Origin: Collinsella aerofaciens
GTDB taxonomy: Bacteria > Actinomycetota > Coriobacteriia > Coriobacteriales > Coriobacteriaceae
NCBI GenBank assembly: GCA_008671135.1
Contig: RQAP01000004.1
Coordinates: 1 to 25,583, forward strand
Reading direction: 5' to 3'
Length of the DNA stretch: 25,583 bases
This document shows, in pieces, positions 1 through 6,251 of the stretch. The notes below the pieces were generated by a model that was given only the letters and a program-made list of their open reading frames with translations, was not told the DNA's origin and did no database searches. Position numbers and translations under genes: made by a program. Numbering within the stretch: position 1 is the first letter of the stretch; every line of letters begins with the position of its first letter.

Positions 1-79
1 GCTTGCCGGCGTTGTAGAGGTCGACTATCTGCCTCTTGAACTCGTCGGTGAAATGCCTCGGGTGCCTGGGGTCCCTCAT
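1..79 (-). CDS. IS3-family OrfA transposase, N-terminal fragment (runs off the edge)
   Basis: Only the first 26 residues are in the window. They read as a start Met and a short basic leader, then FTDEFKRQIVDLYNAGK. The FTDEFK..IV.LY..GK pattern is the opening of the helix-turn-helix in IS3/IS911-type OrfA proteins, which bind the element's ends. A good ribosome binding site, GGGAGG, lies 7 bases before the ATG at 77-79. Whether the gene is intact cannot be judged here. The family call rests on the HTH opening only. Confidence 0.6.
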   Translation of the reverse strand, partial: MRDPRHPRHFTDEFKRQIVDLYNAGK

Positions 80-126
80 ATACGGCCCTCCCGTCTCCTG
101 CGCCCCTCCCGGAACTGTCCACATCA
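1..126 (-). mobile_element. Left-truncated IS3-type insertion sequence end
   Basis: The 5' part of an IS3-type element read on the minus strand and cut by the window edge. It contains the start of an OrfA-like reading frame. The outer end is placed at about 126, where the minus strand reads TGATGTGGACAGTTCC. A terminal TG and a GTGGACA core near the end fit IS3-group inverted repeats as I know them. The other end and orfB are outside the window, so the boundary is a guess. The adjoining sequence is an IS30 transposase piece, so this element probably inserted into or next to an older IS. Confidence 0.45.
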
Positions 127-135
127 GTGTAGCCA

Positions 136-414
136 ATCCACACCAGGCACGAGCGGGACACGGTCCAGAGGATGCTGGAGCGCAGGGCCTCGTGCAGGGA
201 GATCGCCAGGGAGCTGGGCAGGTCGCCCTCGGCGGTGAGCGCCGAGGTGGCGTCGCACAGGTTCGTGACGGCGCCGAAGTCCAGGCGCGGCGAGCGCGTC
301 GACGGCTCGGCCGACCTGTCGGCGGCCTGCCCGCGCCTGGCGGCGTGGCCGCGCTGCTGCAACGGGTGCGGCCGGTACCGTGCGATCGGCTGCAAGCGCC
401 GCCCGCACGTATTC
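136..414 (+). pseudogene. IS30-family transposase fragment (HTH region)
   Basis: An internal piece of an IS30-type transposase. The frame contains the N-terminal HTH_38 signature: R.ERDTVQRML, then SCREIARELGRSPSAVSAEV, then a Cys-rich stretch (CCNGCGRY..IGCK) typical of actinobacterial IS30 proteins. A stop codon at 130-132 and no upstream start show that the 5' end is missing. After residues RRPHVF at about 414 the match to the family ends, and the frame runs into the terminal repeats of the IS21 remnant. The DDE catalytic domain is absent, so it cannot be active. It appears squeezed between two later insertions. Confidence 0.7.
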
Positions 415-433
415 TGTGTTTCGTCAAGAGGAT

Positions 434-479
434 TTGAGCAAAAAGAGCATCGGAAATTGAGCAGTCGCAGCATCGGAAG
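434..479. repeat. Tandem 23-bp IS21 terminal repeats
   Basis: Two adjacent 23-bp units at 434-456 and 457-479. Each is TTGAGCA, then five variable bases, then AGCATCGGAA plus one base. IS21-family elements characteristically carry multiple repeats inside their ends as transposase (IstA) binding sites. The position just outside istB fits that role. Confidence 0.7.
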
Positions 480-499
480 CGCGCACGCTTTTTGAGCGG

Positions 500-1243
500 C
501 TAGCCCTCCTGCATGAGGGCATGGCGGACGCGGTAGGACTCGCCGCGGAACTGGACGAGCCTCCCGTGGTGGACGATGCGGCCGATCACGGCGGCGGCCA
601 TCTGGTCGTCCCCGAACACCGACCCCCACCTGCTGAACTCCAGGTTCGTGGTGATTACCACCGACTGCCTCTCGTATGCGTCGGCGAAGACCTGGAAGAG
701 CAGCCTCGCCCCGTCCGCGTCGAGCGGGAGAAACCCGAGCTCGTCGATGACGAGCAGGCGGGCCTTGCAGATGAGCGCGGCCTCCCGGTCGAGCCTCCCG
801 TCGTCGCGGGCGCGCCTCAGGCGCATCACGAGCGAGGACGCCGTGAAGAAGCGCGCCTCGAGCCTCCTCTCGCACGCCAGCGCGCAGAGGGCCGACGCCA
901 TGTGCGTCTTGCCGGTGCCGACGTCGCCCATGAGCACGAGGTTCTCCCTGCGCTCGACGAAGTCGAGCGCGAGCAGCGACTCGCGCCCCATGCCCTCCGG
1001 CCACGACACGGCCGACCAGTCGTAGCCGTCGAAGGTCTTGGGCGCCGGCAGCGCGCAGCGCCTGAGCAGCGTCGCGCGCTTCGAGGCCTCGCGGCTGGAC
1101 CTCTCCGCCTCGAGGTAGCCCGCCAGGTACTCCACCTGCTTCGGGGTGCCGTGCCTCGACCACTCCTCCAGGACGGCGGTGGTGAGCGAGCACGACCGCC
1201 CGGCCTCCACGACCCTGCGGGCCAGCTCCTCGCTAGCTGCCAT
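500..1243 (-). CDS. istB: IS21-family helper ATPase IstB
   Basis: A complete 247-residue IstB. It is the AAA+ ATPase that assembles on target DNA and stimulates IstA-mediated transposition. The Walker A motif GDVGTGKT is at residues 106-113 and the Walker B motif LLVIDE at 163-168. The downstream VVITTNLEFSRW..VFGD segment (sensor I region) and the C-terminal IGRIVHHG are family hallmarks. The length is normal. The start ATG overlaps the last 11 bases of the istA remnant, the usual istA-istB coupling. Its partner transposase is almost entirely missing, so the gene is probably a passenger without function here. DnaC-like proteins are related but lack this context. Confidence 0.93.
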   Translation of the reverse strand: MAASEELARRVVEAGRSCSLTTAVLEEWSRHGTPKQVEYLAGYLEAERSSREASKRATLLRRCALPAPKTFDGYDWSAVSWPEGMGRESLLALDFVERRENLVLMGDVGTGKTHMASALCALACERRLEARFFTASSLVMRLRRARDDGRLDREAALICKARLLVIDELGFLPLDADGARLLFQVFADAYERQSVVITTNLEFSRWGSVFGDDQMAAAVIGRIVHHGRLVQFRGESYRVRHALMQEG

Positions 1244-1340
1244 CGGCGACCGCCCCCTTCAGGAACCCGTCGTAGACCGACAGGTCGGCCCCGCCGGCCC
1301 CGCCGAGAGGGCGCGCGCAGAGAGGGGCGATGTCCCGCTG
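1233..1340 (-). pseudogene. istA: IstA transposase C-terminal stub
   Basis: The frame ending at 1233 and overlapping the istB start reads ...GADLSVYDGFLKGAVADGS then stop. A short acidic tail ending in xYD.LL/FL-type residues directly before istB is how actinobacterial IstA proteins finish. The upstream part of this open frame (about 1341-1466) does not look like IstA, so the deletion junction lies near 1340. The catalytic DDE domain is gone. The identification depends mainly on position and frame. Confidence 0.45.
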
Positions 1341-1629
1341 GCCTAGCCTAAGGGCGAAAACGGAATAGACGGACCGACCGTACGGCTGAGTCTGGGAAGA
1401 GGTGCCGGGCGGCGGGCGGAGCATGGCCACCGGACCCATCGAAACACATCTCCACCGTTCCTTCAACTGAGAAAACGACGCCCCCGTGGCCTGAATGGGG
1501 CCTCGGGGGCGTTCGCCTAACTGCGGGAACGGCTTATCCGCTCAATGTGTTCGGCTGAGATCGGAAATCAACCATATTATGGGCTCAGTCGGCAATTGGG
1601 TTGGATAGCCTCGCACCGGAGGAATCAAC
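1341..1629. other. Gene-free junction DNA between IS21 remnant and unknown ORF
   Basis: No convincing gene. It holds a strong hairpin at 1478-1512. A TATTAT at 1575-1580 could be the -10 box of the following gene, but no good -35 box is visible at the right distance. The rest is probably debris from insertion and deletion events. Confidence 0.4.
1478..1512 (-). terminator. GC-rich hairpin, possible minus-strand terminator
   Basis: ACGCCCCCGTGGCC and GGCCTCGGGGGCGT pair over 13 of 14 positions around a 7-base loop. Read on the minus strand the stem is followed by a short T-run (CGTTTTC), as in a weak intrinsic terminator. There is no T-run on the plus side. No minus-strand gene that would need it is visible just upstream, so it may be a relic. 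Confidence 0.4.
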
Positions 1630-2031
1630 ATGAGTACAAGTAGCTACAAACCGCAAAAAGGCCGTGGCCTCCCGTGGCCTTTAGACACGGACGCTCCATC
1701 GGTTGCCGATCAGGCCGAGACGCCTAGCGAGATGGAGGCGGCGCTTGACGTTCGACAGGATGAGATTGCAAAGAGCGAGATCCTGAGTGGAATCAACAGG
1801 CCATCCTACGACTCATTATTTGCGGTCGCGAAGAATCGCGTCCAGCTTGCGATTCTGATCGTGATTTGCTCCTTCCAGACGTCCAAAGGGCCTAATAGGA
1901 AGGATGCCAACGGAAAAGAACTTACAAAAGGTCTTTTCATGCGTCAGGACAAGCTCGAAAAAAAGTCTGTTCGACTCAACCGACTGTATCGAAAGCTCTG
2001 GGCGAGCTGGCTCATCGAGGCATCATCATGA
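1630..2031 (+). CDS. Hypothetical protein, 133 residues
   Basis: An open frame with a clear ribosome binding site, GGAGG at 1618-1622, seven bases before the ATG. I do not recognise the product. The N-terminal half (about residues 1-60) is polar and probably disordered. The C-terminal half is strongly basic, with a hydrophobic patch around residues 73-82 and a Lys/Arg-rich helical stretch (KLEKKSVRLNRLYRKLW) near the end. There is no signal peptide. Codon use is less GC-biased than in the core genes, which suggests acquired DNA. Its last 88 bases overlap the end of the minus-strand pseudogene, so its C-terminus may have been created by a junction. It could be a plasmid or phage protein. Confidence 0.5.
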   Translation: MSTSSYKPQKGRGLPWPLDTDAPSVADQAETPSEMEAALDVRQDEIAKSEILSGINRPSYDSLFAVAKNRVQLAILIVICSFQTSKGPNRKDANGKELTKGLFMRQDKLEKKSVRLNRLYRKLWASWLIEASS

Positions 2032-2559
2032 AGACCGATGGGGTGTGGGTCATCGTTTGGGCTCAGCTCGATATTCAAGCGCGTGAGGCCGGATGGGATC
2101 CGCGCGCGGACGCGGGCGGCGAGGTCGGACGTGAAAGCCGGACCGCAGAGGTATCGAGCGCACGCGGCCAGGGCCTCGAGGGCGCCTGGCGGGTAGGGAG
2201 ATCCGAGCATGAGGCAGGACAACGCGCAGGCCCGCGAAAGGTTCACGAGCTCCCCCGCGACGCGGCTGGACCCTCGGCTGCCCCTCGTAAAGGATGCAGA
2301 AGACACGGTCGAGGTCCGACGGTTCGACCAGGCTGTACCGGCAGTCCGCGTACAGTGCGCAGCCCCTCCCGCGCGGGTCGCCGTCCGAGTCCTCATCCGG
2401 CTCATGATGGCGCACCTCAACCCAAAGGCCCTCCAACACGTCGTCGAACCCGAAATCGAGCTCCGCCTGGACGCTCTCGCCGAGCGCATCGCCCAGGGCG
2501 AGCTCCGGCACCTTCGTCACACGGCCGTCCAGCCACTCAATCTCTGTCATCGCGCGCAT
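1944..2559 (-). pseudogene. Unknown protein gene with a single-base frameshift
   Basis: Two minus-strand frames join into one plausible product of about 200 residues. The first begins at the ATG at 2557-2559 (AAGGGG eight bases upstream), or at a second ATG at 2548-2550 (MTEIEWLDGRV). It is acidic and runs through CRYSLVEPSDLDRVFCILYEG. Codon style then breaks down, while the next frame continues naturally as ELVNLSRACALSCLMLG and ALEALAACARYLCG. The two are joined by removing one G from a run of five (plus-strand C run 2252-2256). The second frame stops at 1944, inside the convergent gene. I do not recognise the family. It is either a true pseudogene or a sequencing error in the homopolymer. 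Confidence 0.55.
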
Positions 2560-3060
2560 GGTGCAAGCCCCTTCCGACACGGGATTGTCAGCTCAACCCG
2601 ACCCTTACCCATACGGACGAACATAACTCGCCAGGGGGAAGCCCCTGAAGGCCGTGCGCCACAACATGAGGCCGAATCCGCCCCCGGCTGGACAGGCCAA
2701 CAACGAAGGAGCACACGGAACCGGCGCGGCGTTACAACCGTCCCGGCAAGCGTGTCACTTGGCCAAGTCATGATGCCGACAAACCCGGAAATGCTCCAAC
2801 GGAGCGCCGAACGAGCGTAACAATATAAAGCCGTGCAACACGTGTTGGACGACCGGAACATCCCAAACAAAGGCCTGTCGGTCCCACCTTCAAGCCCAAT
2901 AGCAAAATGTGCATCAGCGGATTTGCAGCGATACAAGTCTCAACCGTCACCATCACACCGCAGCGCGCCTAGTCCCACTCATCCTACTGCAAATGTCCCA
3001 GAACGAGAAAACGACCAGCTTAACATGCCAACCTTTATATCCGCACGCGCGTAATTCAAC
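2560..3060. other. About 500 bp without a recognisable gene
   Basis: Six-frame reading gives only short or compositionally odd frames here (for example minus 2547-2936, rich in Cys, Arg and Pro), with no family resemblance and no good ribosome binding site. A 12-bp perfect palindrome, CAACACGTGTTG, is at 2836-2847. Base composition becomes more AT-rich towards 3060, merging with the following low-GC gene. Confidence 0.4.
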
Positions 3061-3720
3061 TCATAAGGACCGGCTATCCCTTACCTGTGACACAATCTCA
3101 AACGCACAGAACAGAATCATCAGTCCAATCATCGCATAAGAGGCAGCCGAACCTTCAAGCACTATTCCACAAAGAACAATCTCCGCGCCGCCAATAAGAA
3201 CTGTTATCAGGCGCTCTGCCTTTTTGCTCTCGCCGCTCGCATAAAAAGGCGGCAAAGCGCACAAGATCACATATATCCCGGGAAGGGAATACAGGATCGA
3301 TAGTCCAAGCCCCCCATCAACCGCAGTGTTTTGCGTAAGAATCAACTGAACCCAAACGGCAATTATCACTGAGCAGGTTGTCGATAAAAGAAGACTAGAA
3401 ATATAGCACGCAACAAAGTCCCGTCGCATTCGAGCAGAGAAATCCGCGAACTCTCTTCGCCGCGTGGAAACAATAAGGTACACAGAAATTGCAATAGAAC
3501 CAATCAGAGAAAACAGCGGAACAACCAGCAATTCAAGCTTATTACCCCATCGATCAACCATACCCCCACTCCAATGAGCGGGAATTGTATCAGGGAGGAC
3601 TGACCAAGCCGTCCATAGAATCAGAAATGGAAGAATAGAGAGGATGAAAGATGATAACACTGCAGTAATTTTTTTGAGGCTCTCATCGATTCCGCATCTC
3701 CTTGCGCGCCCACATTCCAC
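3061..3720 (-). CDS. DUF1648-type multi-pass membrane protein
   Basis: A membrane protein of up to 219 residues. After a short N-terminus come a first membrane span (about 20-42), then LPDTIPAHWSGGMVDRWGNK. This is the P.IP.HW...G..DR.G.K pattern of the DUF1648 domain found in SdpI-like immunity proteins and related permeases. Further spans lie at about 63-85, 108-128, 140-158 and 170-210. Codon use is clearly more AT-rich than in the neighbours, a sign of transfer. The open frame begins at GTG 3720 with only a weak AAGG nearby. A better-placed ATG at 3684-3686, behind AAGGAG, reads MRASKK but is one base out of frame at an A7 run (3669-3675). The upstream partner, often a small repressor in such operons, is not seen. 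The function is unknown; immunity or transport is a guess from the family. Confidence 0.7.
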   Translation of the reverse strand: MECGRARRCGIDESLKKITAVLSSFILSILPFLILWTAWSVLPDTIPAHWSGGMVDRWGNKLELLVVPLFSLIGSIAISVYLIVSTRRREFADFSARMRRDFVACYISSLLLSTTCSVIIAVWVQLILTQNTAVDGGLGLSILYSLPGIYVILCALPPFYASGESKKAERLITVLIGGAEIVLCGIVLEGSAASYAMIGLMILFCAFEIVSQVRDSRSL

Positions 3721-3787
3721 TCCGCCTTAAATCAAGTATACGTTTTGGAACGGGATGTCACTCCGAACGCCTTACCCTCTTAGTGTG

Positions 3788-3804
3788 AATGCCGCTGCGG
3801 CATT
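3788..3804. promoter_or_regulatory. Inverted repeat upstream of prepilin cassette 1
   Basis: AATGCCGC, T, GCGGCATT is a perfect 17-base inverted repeat ending 70 bases before the cassette 1 ATG. A TGCCGC...GCGGCA repeat stands at almost the same distance before cassettes 2 and 3. Just after it, TTGACT at 3806-3811 is a good -35 box, but the -10 at 17-base spacing (TCTATC) is poor. It could be an operator, or the remains of a terminator shielding the promoter. Confidence 0.5.
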
Positions 3805-3874
3805 GTTGACTCATCCTTAGTAATCGCGTCTATCCTCTGCAGCATCAGCCAAAGCAATCCGAGAGGAGCCGCAC

Positions 3875-4840
3875 ATGCATGCAGCGGAAATTCCTTTCGG
3901 GGGGGGGGTATCTCCCAGATTTACCCGCCGCCCGAAGGGGCAGTCGACAGTCGAGTACGTACTGATCATCGCGATCATCGTCCTGGTGGTGCTGATCGCG
4001 GGACCGTGGGTCTCGTCTGCGATCACAAACCAGTTCAACACGGTGGCGGGGACGCTCGGCAACGGAATCTCAAAGGGGAGCTGGGAGTCGGGCGGCACGG
4101 GCGGCGGCAACGGGTCGTTGACCGACGCGGACATCGTGGACCCCGTTCACGGGATAGCGTTCGCCGTGTACTCGGAGGACGACCACAGCCTCATGTTCTA
4201 CAAGCGCCGCGGGGTCCCCAGAGTCGGTGACATGCTCAACAGCCGCCGCGTGACGGCGGTGTATACGGGGTTCGAAAATGGATACGCCACCGCGACCGTG
4301 GGAAACGACGGCAAGACGACTGCCCCCTGGTGGCCTAACAGAAATAATATCGTGGCCGTAAAGGCCATTGACGATGGCATAGAAATCCACTCGTTGGCAT
4401 TTTGCTTTCAGTACATGGAGAACTGCAAGAGCTTTGATCTGGCAAAGTTTGACATGTCGAACTGCACAAATCTGCAGCACGCATTCGCGTATTGCGGCAA
4501 TGCGACTTCCTTCAGTATTTCAAGCTGGGATACGTCCTCGGTCGTCGAATTCGACTCGGCGCTCAAAAACCTTTACAAGGTCGAGGAGATTGACATCTCC
4601 GGATGGTCGACGCGGAAAGCCGGCGATTTACGTCTCCTTTTTTCCACCGACAGTTCGCTGAAAAGCGTGAAATTTGGACCAGGGTGGAAGACCTCAGATG
4701 TTATGGATATGCTCGGCATCTTTAGCTATTGCAAAAATCTAAACCTCGACTGTTCCGATTGGAATGTCCCAACCTATGCCAATCATAGTGACTTCAATCA
4801 CTGCGCCCCCGGCGTTATCCTCCCGAAGGCGTGGCAGTAG
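3875..4840 (+). CDS. Cassette 1: prepilin-leader protein with BspA-like (DUF285) domain
   Basis: Complete, 321 residues. The leader (1-22) contains three Gly encoded by a 10-G tract and ends in KG. It is followed by QSTVEY: Gly at -1, Glu27 at +5 and Tyr at +6, the type IV/Flp (class III) prepilin cleavage pattern. A hydrophobic helix (about 28-45) follows, then AGPWVSSAITNQFNTVAG and a Gly/Ser linker (about 60-80). From about residue 160 the sequence carries degenerate BspA-like repeats of the DUF285 type: FDMSNCTNL, SSWDTSSVV, EEIDISGWST, LDCSDWNV. BspA-type repeats are typical of adhesins. It should be cleaved by a prepilin peptidase and displayed outside, possibly in a Tad/Flp-like pilus. 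No pilus machinery is in the window. The start is fixed by AGGAG six bases upstream and by identity with the other cassettes. The linkage to phase variation is inference from the G tract. Confidence 0.85.
   Translation: MHAAEIPFGGGVSPRFTRRPKGQSTVEYVLIIAIIVLVVLIAGPWVSSAITNQFNTVAGTLGNGISKGSWESGGTGGGNGSLTDADIVDPVHGIAFAVYSEDDHSLMFYKRRGVPRVGDMLNSRRVTAVYTGFENGYATATVGNDGKTTAPWWPNRNNIVAVKAIDDGIEIHSLAFCFQYMENCKSFDLAKFDMSNCTNLQHAFAYCGNATSFSISSWDTSSVVEFDSALKNLYKVEEIDISGWSTRKAGDLRLLFSTDSSLKSVKFGPGWKTSDVMDMLGIFSYCKNLNLDCSDWNVPTYANHSDFNHCAPGVILPKAWQ
3899..3908 (+). repeat. Poly-G tract, 10 bases, in cassette 1 (in frame)
   Basis: Ten consecutive G starting 24 bases after the A of the ATG. With ten, the ATG frame leads directly into the prepilin signal and the full 321-residue product, so this copy is in the ON configuration. 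Homopolymers of this length in a coding start are classic slipped-strand mispairing sites. Confidence 0.9.
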
Positions 4841-4985
4841 GTCTGAAGAAACAAAACGGCAAGCAGTTTATGTGGCGCGGGCACCCGTGCCGCCGTTGCC
4901 TCAGCGGCACGTTACGGGCTAGTCGGTTCGATTTAACGTACGCTCTGCATGCAATATCAATCCCCATGCGAAGGGAGTGTCGCAT
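4841..4985. other. Intercassette spacer 1-2
   Basis: No gene. It contains the inverted repeat at 4887-4910 and the ribosome binding site GAAGGGAG of cassette 2. No intrinsic terminator with a T-run is seen after cassette 1, so transcripts may continue into cassette 2. Confidence 0.5.
4887..4910. promoter_or_regulatory. Inverted repeat upstream of prepilin cassette 2
   Basis: GTGCCGC and GCGGCAC pair over seven bases around a 10-base loop, ending 75 bases before the cassette 2 ATG. It matches the position and core sequence (TGCCGC/GCGGCA) of the repeats before cassettes 1 and 3. Confidence 0.5.
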
Positions 4986-5010
4986 ATGCATGCAGCGGCA
5001 ATTAACCTTC

Positions 5011-5017
5011 GGGGGGG
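5011..5017 (+). repeat. Poly-G tract, 7 bases, in cassette 2 (out of frame)
   Basis: Seven G, then T, then GGG, starting 25 bases after the A of the ATG. This length puts the prepilin signal in the wrong frame and the ATG frame stops within about 40 codons. One more G, or two fewer, would restore it. A second ATG four bases downstream of the first also fails to enter the prepilin frame (it stops at TAG 5029-5031). Confidence 0.85.
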
Positions 5018-5261
5018 TGGGTATCTCCTAGGAATACCCGCCTCCGAGGCCAAGGAGCCATCGAGTACGTTCTGGTCATCGCGATTATCGTCCTGGTTGT
5101 GATGATAGCCGGCCCTTGGGTCTCGTCGGCAATCAGGAACCAGTTCAACACGGTGGCGGGAGTATTGGTAAACGGGACAGCAGGTGGGACTTGGGAACCG
5201 AGCGGTTCCGGCAGCGGTAACGGCGCTGGTTCCGCGACCGTCCAGGCGGCGCTCGCCAAGG

Positions 5262-5283
5262 ACGCGAAGGACACGCGAAGGAC
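5262..5283 (+). repeat. 11-bp tandem duplication in cassette 2
   Basis: ACGCGAAGGAC occurs twice in tandem (5262-5272, 5273-5283). Cassette 3 has it once, in the sequence coding KDAKDW. Eleven is not a multiple of three, so the duplication causes a frameshift. Loss of one unit would restore the frame locally. Confidence 0.9.
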
Positions 5284-6001
5284 TGGACCCTCGGTGAGCA
5301 GAAGGCAGTTGCCGAGGACATCGCCGCCAAGGGCGAGGCGTCGCCCGCCTACGCCAAGGCGAAGGCCGCGATGGATGCCGGCACCGAGTTCTCGATGAAG
5401 CTCACCGATGGCAAGACGCTGACTTACCGCATTATCGGCATCAATCATGATGACCCTGCAGGCGGATCCGCCAAGGCGGGCCTCACGTTCCTCACCACCA
5501 CGACGGGCATTTGGTCCCCCATAAACGCGATTGACACCAACGCCGGCGGTTGGGAGAAGTCTGAACTCCGTCAGAAAATGAACTCCGGCAAGATCTGGAA
5601 TCTGATGCCCTCCGATTTCCAGTCCAAGGTGAAGGCCGTCAAAAAGCTATCGAACAATGTCGGGGGCGGTGATGAGAACAAGAACGCCGCCGTGACGGCT
5701 ACCTCGGACAAGCTGTTCCTGCTCAGCTACTCTGAGATCGCCCCCCACCTCCTATTGGGCATCCTATCCCTGGACTTCCTCCGAGGGCACCCAGTACGAG
5801 GCCTTCAAAGGCAAGGTGACGGAGAACTATAATCCCAACTCTGCCATTGCCATTGGCAGCGGTTGGTGGGAGCGTTCGGTGTTTCCGAACGCCTCGAAGG
5901 GCTTCCTCCATGTCGACAGCAGCGGCAATCCGTCGGACAGCAACTCCGCGCCGGGCTGGTTTTGCGTCTCCCCCGCCTGGTGCTTCTAGCTTGTCTAGCG
6001 C

Positions 6002-6034
6002 AAAGCCCGCGTTACCCCGCGCGTGCTTTCTTTT
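6002..6034 (+). terminator. Terminator after cassette 2
   Basis: AAAGC...GCTTT arms with inner GC-rich pairing, followed by a CTTTT tract. It starts 13 bases after the cassette 2 stop. It is the counterpart of the stronger terminator after cassette 3 but has imperfect pairing. Confidence 0.6.
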
Positions 6035-6070
6035 GGCGACCGAACGAACGGCTTCAGGTTCATGGCACGG

Positions 6071-6180
6071 GTAGTCGGATTGAAGAGAAATGGGGTCATA
6101 CAGCGGCTCTCAGAGCGCCTGCCGCACTCCCCCGCCATTACCTCTGCTGCGTCCTCGTATAGAGTCCATCCTGCTTGGTG
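6071..6180. repeat. 110-bp repeat downstream of cassette 2 (copy A)
   Basis: Nearly identical to 7801-7910 with a constant offset of 1730 bases and about a dozen differences. The central core is unchanged and includes the perfect inverted repeat GCTCTCAGAGC (6106-6116). It lies just beyond the terminator in both cases, so it belongs to the duplicated cassette unit. One frame stays open through both copies, but most differences would change residues, so coding is not supported. Confidence 0.8.
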
Positions 6181-6251
6181 TTTCGAGTTCGGGGCGTATA
6201 CGGTGGGTGGATAATGGATTCACTTCGATGACGGCGTTTACGGGAGCGACC

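Larger units (their letters stand above)
415..1340 (-). mobile_element. IS21-family remnant (istB intact, istA mostly deleted)
   Basis: The istB-side end of an IS21-family element. It consists of terminal TG-type sequence at about 415, two 23-bp terminal repeats (434-479), a complete istB, and the last codons of istA overlapping istB. Most of istA and the far terminus are missing: no IS21-type end is seen to the right. The element interrupts the IS30 fragment on its left. Without the IstA transposase it could move only if supplied in trans and if a second end existed, so it is probably dead. Confidence 0.65.
4986..5989 (+). pseudogene. Cassette 2: prepilin-leader surface protein, phase-OFF and frameshifted
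   Basis: A homologue of cassette 3 interrupted at three points. From ATG 4986 (GAAGGGAG upstream) the frame reads MHAAAINLRGG, then leaves the prepilin frame because the G tract (5011-5017) has only seven G. With eight G it would read on as GGWVSPRNTRLRGQGAIEYVL, with Gly at -1 and Glu at +5 of the cleavage site, into the membrane helix and linker. An 11-bp tandem duplication (5262-5283) then shifts the frame. The following frame gives FSMKLTDGKTLTYRIIGINHDD and SELRQKMNSGKIWNLMPSD, a DUF6273-like domain. One extra C in a C6 run (5741-5746) breaks it again. The last frame ends ...WWERSVFPNAS...CVSPAWCF at the stop 5987-5989. It is followed by a terminator. It is a silent copy, possibly a reservoir for recombination with cassette 3. 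Confidence 0.85.

Noticed and set aside
521..1351. Long plus-strand open frame over the istB gene
   Set aside because: Antisense shadow of istB in GC-rich DNA; repetitive Arg/Pro/Glu composition and no family resemblance.
2547..2936. Minus-strand open frame of 129 residues in the gene-poor stretch
   Set aside because: Odd composition, no ribosome binding site, no recognisable motif, and it overlaps the start of the better-supported gene at 2559.
6090..6251. N-terminal extension of the antitoxin frame
   Set aside because: It runs through the 110-bp repeat and lacks conservation; the ATG at 6252 has a good ribosome binding site and gives a normal antitoxin length.
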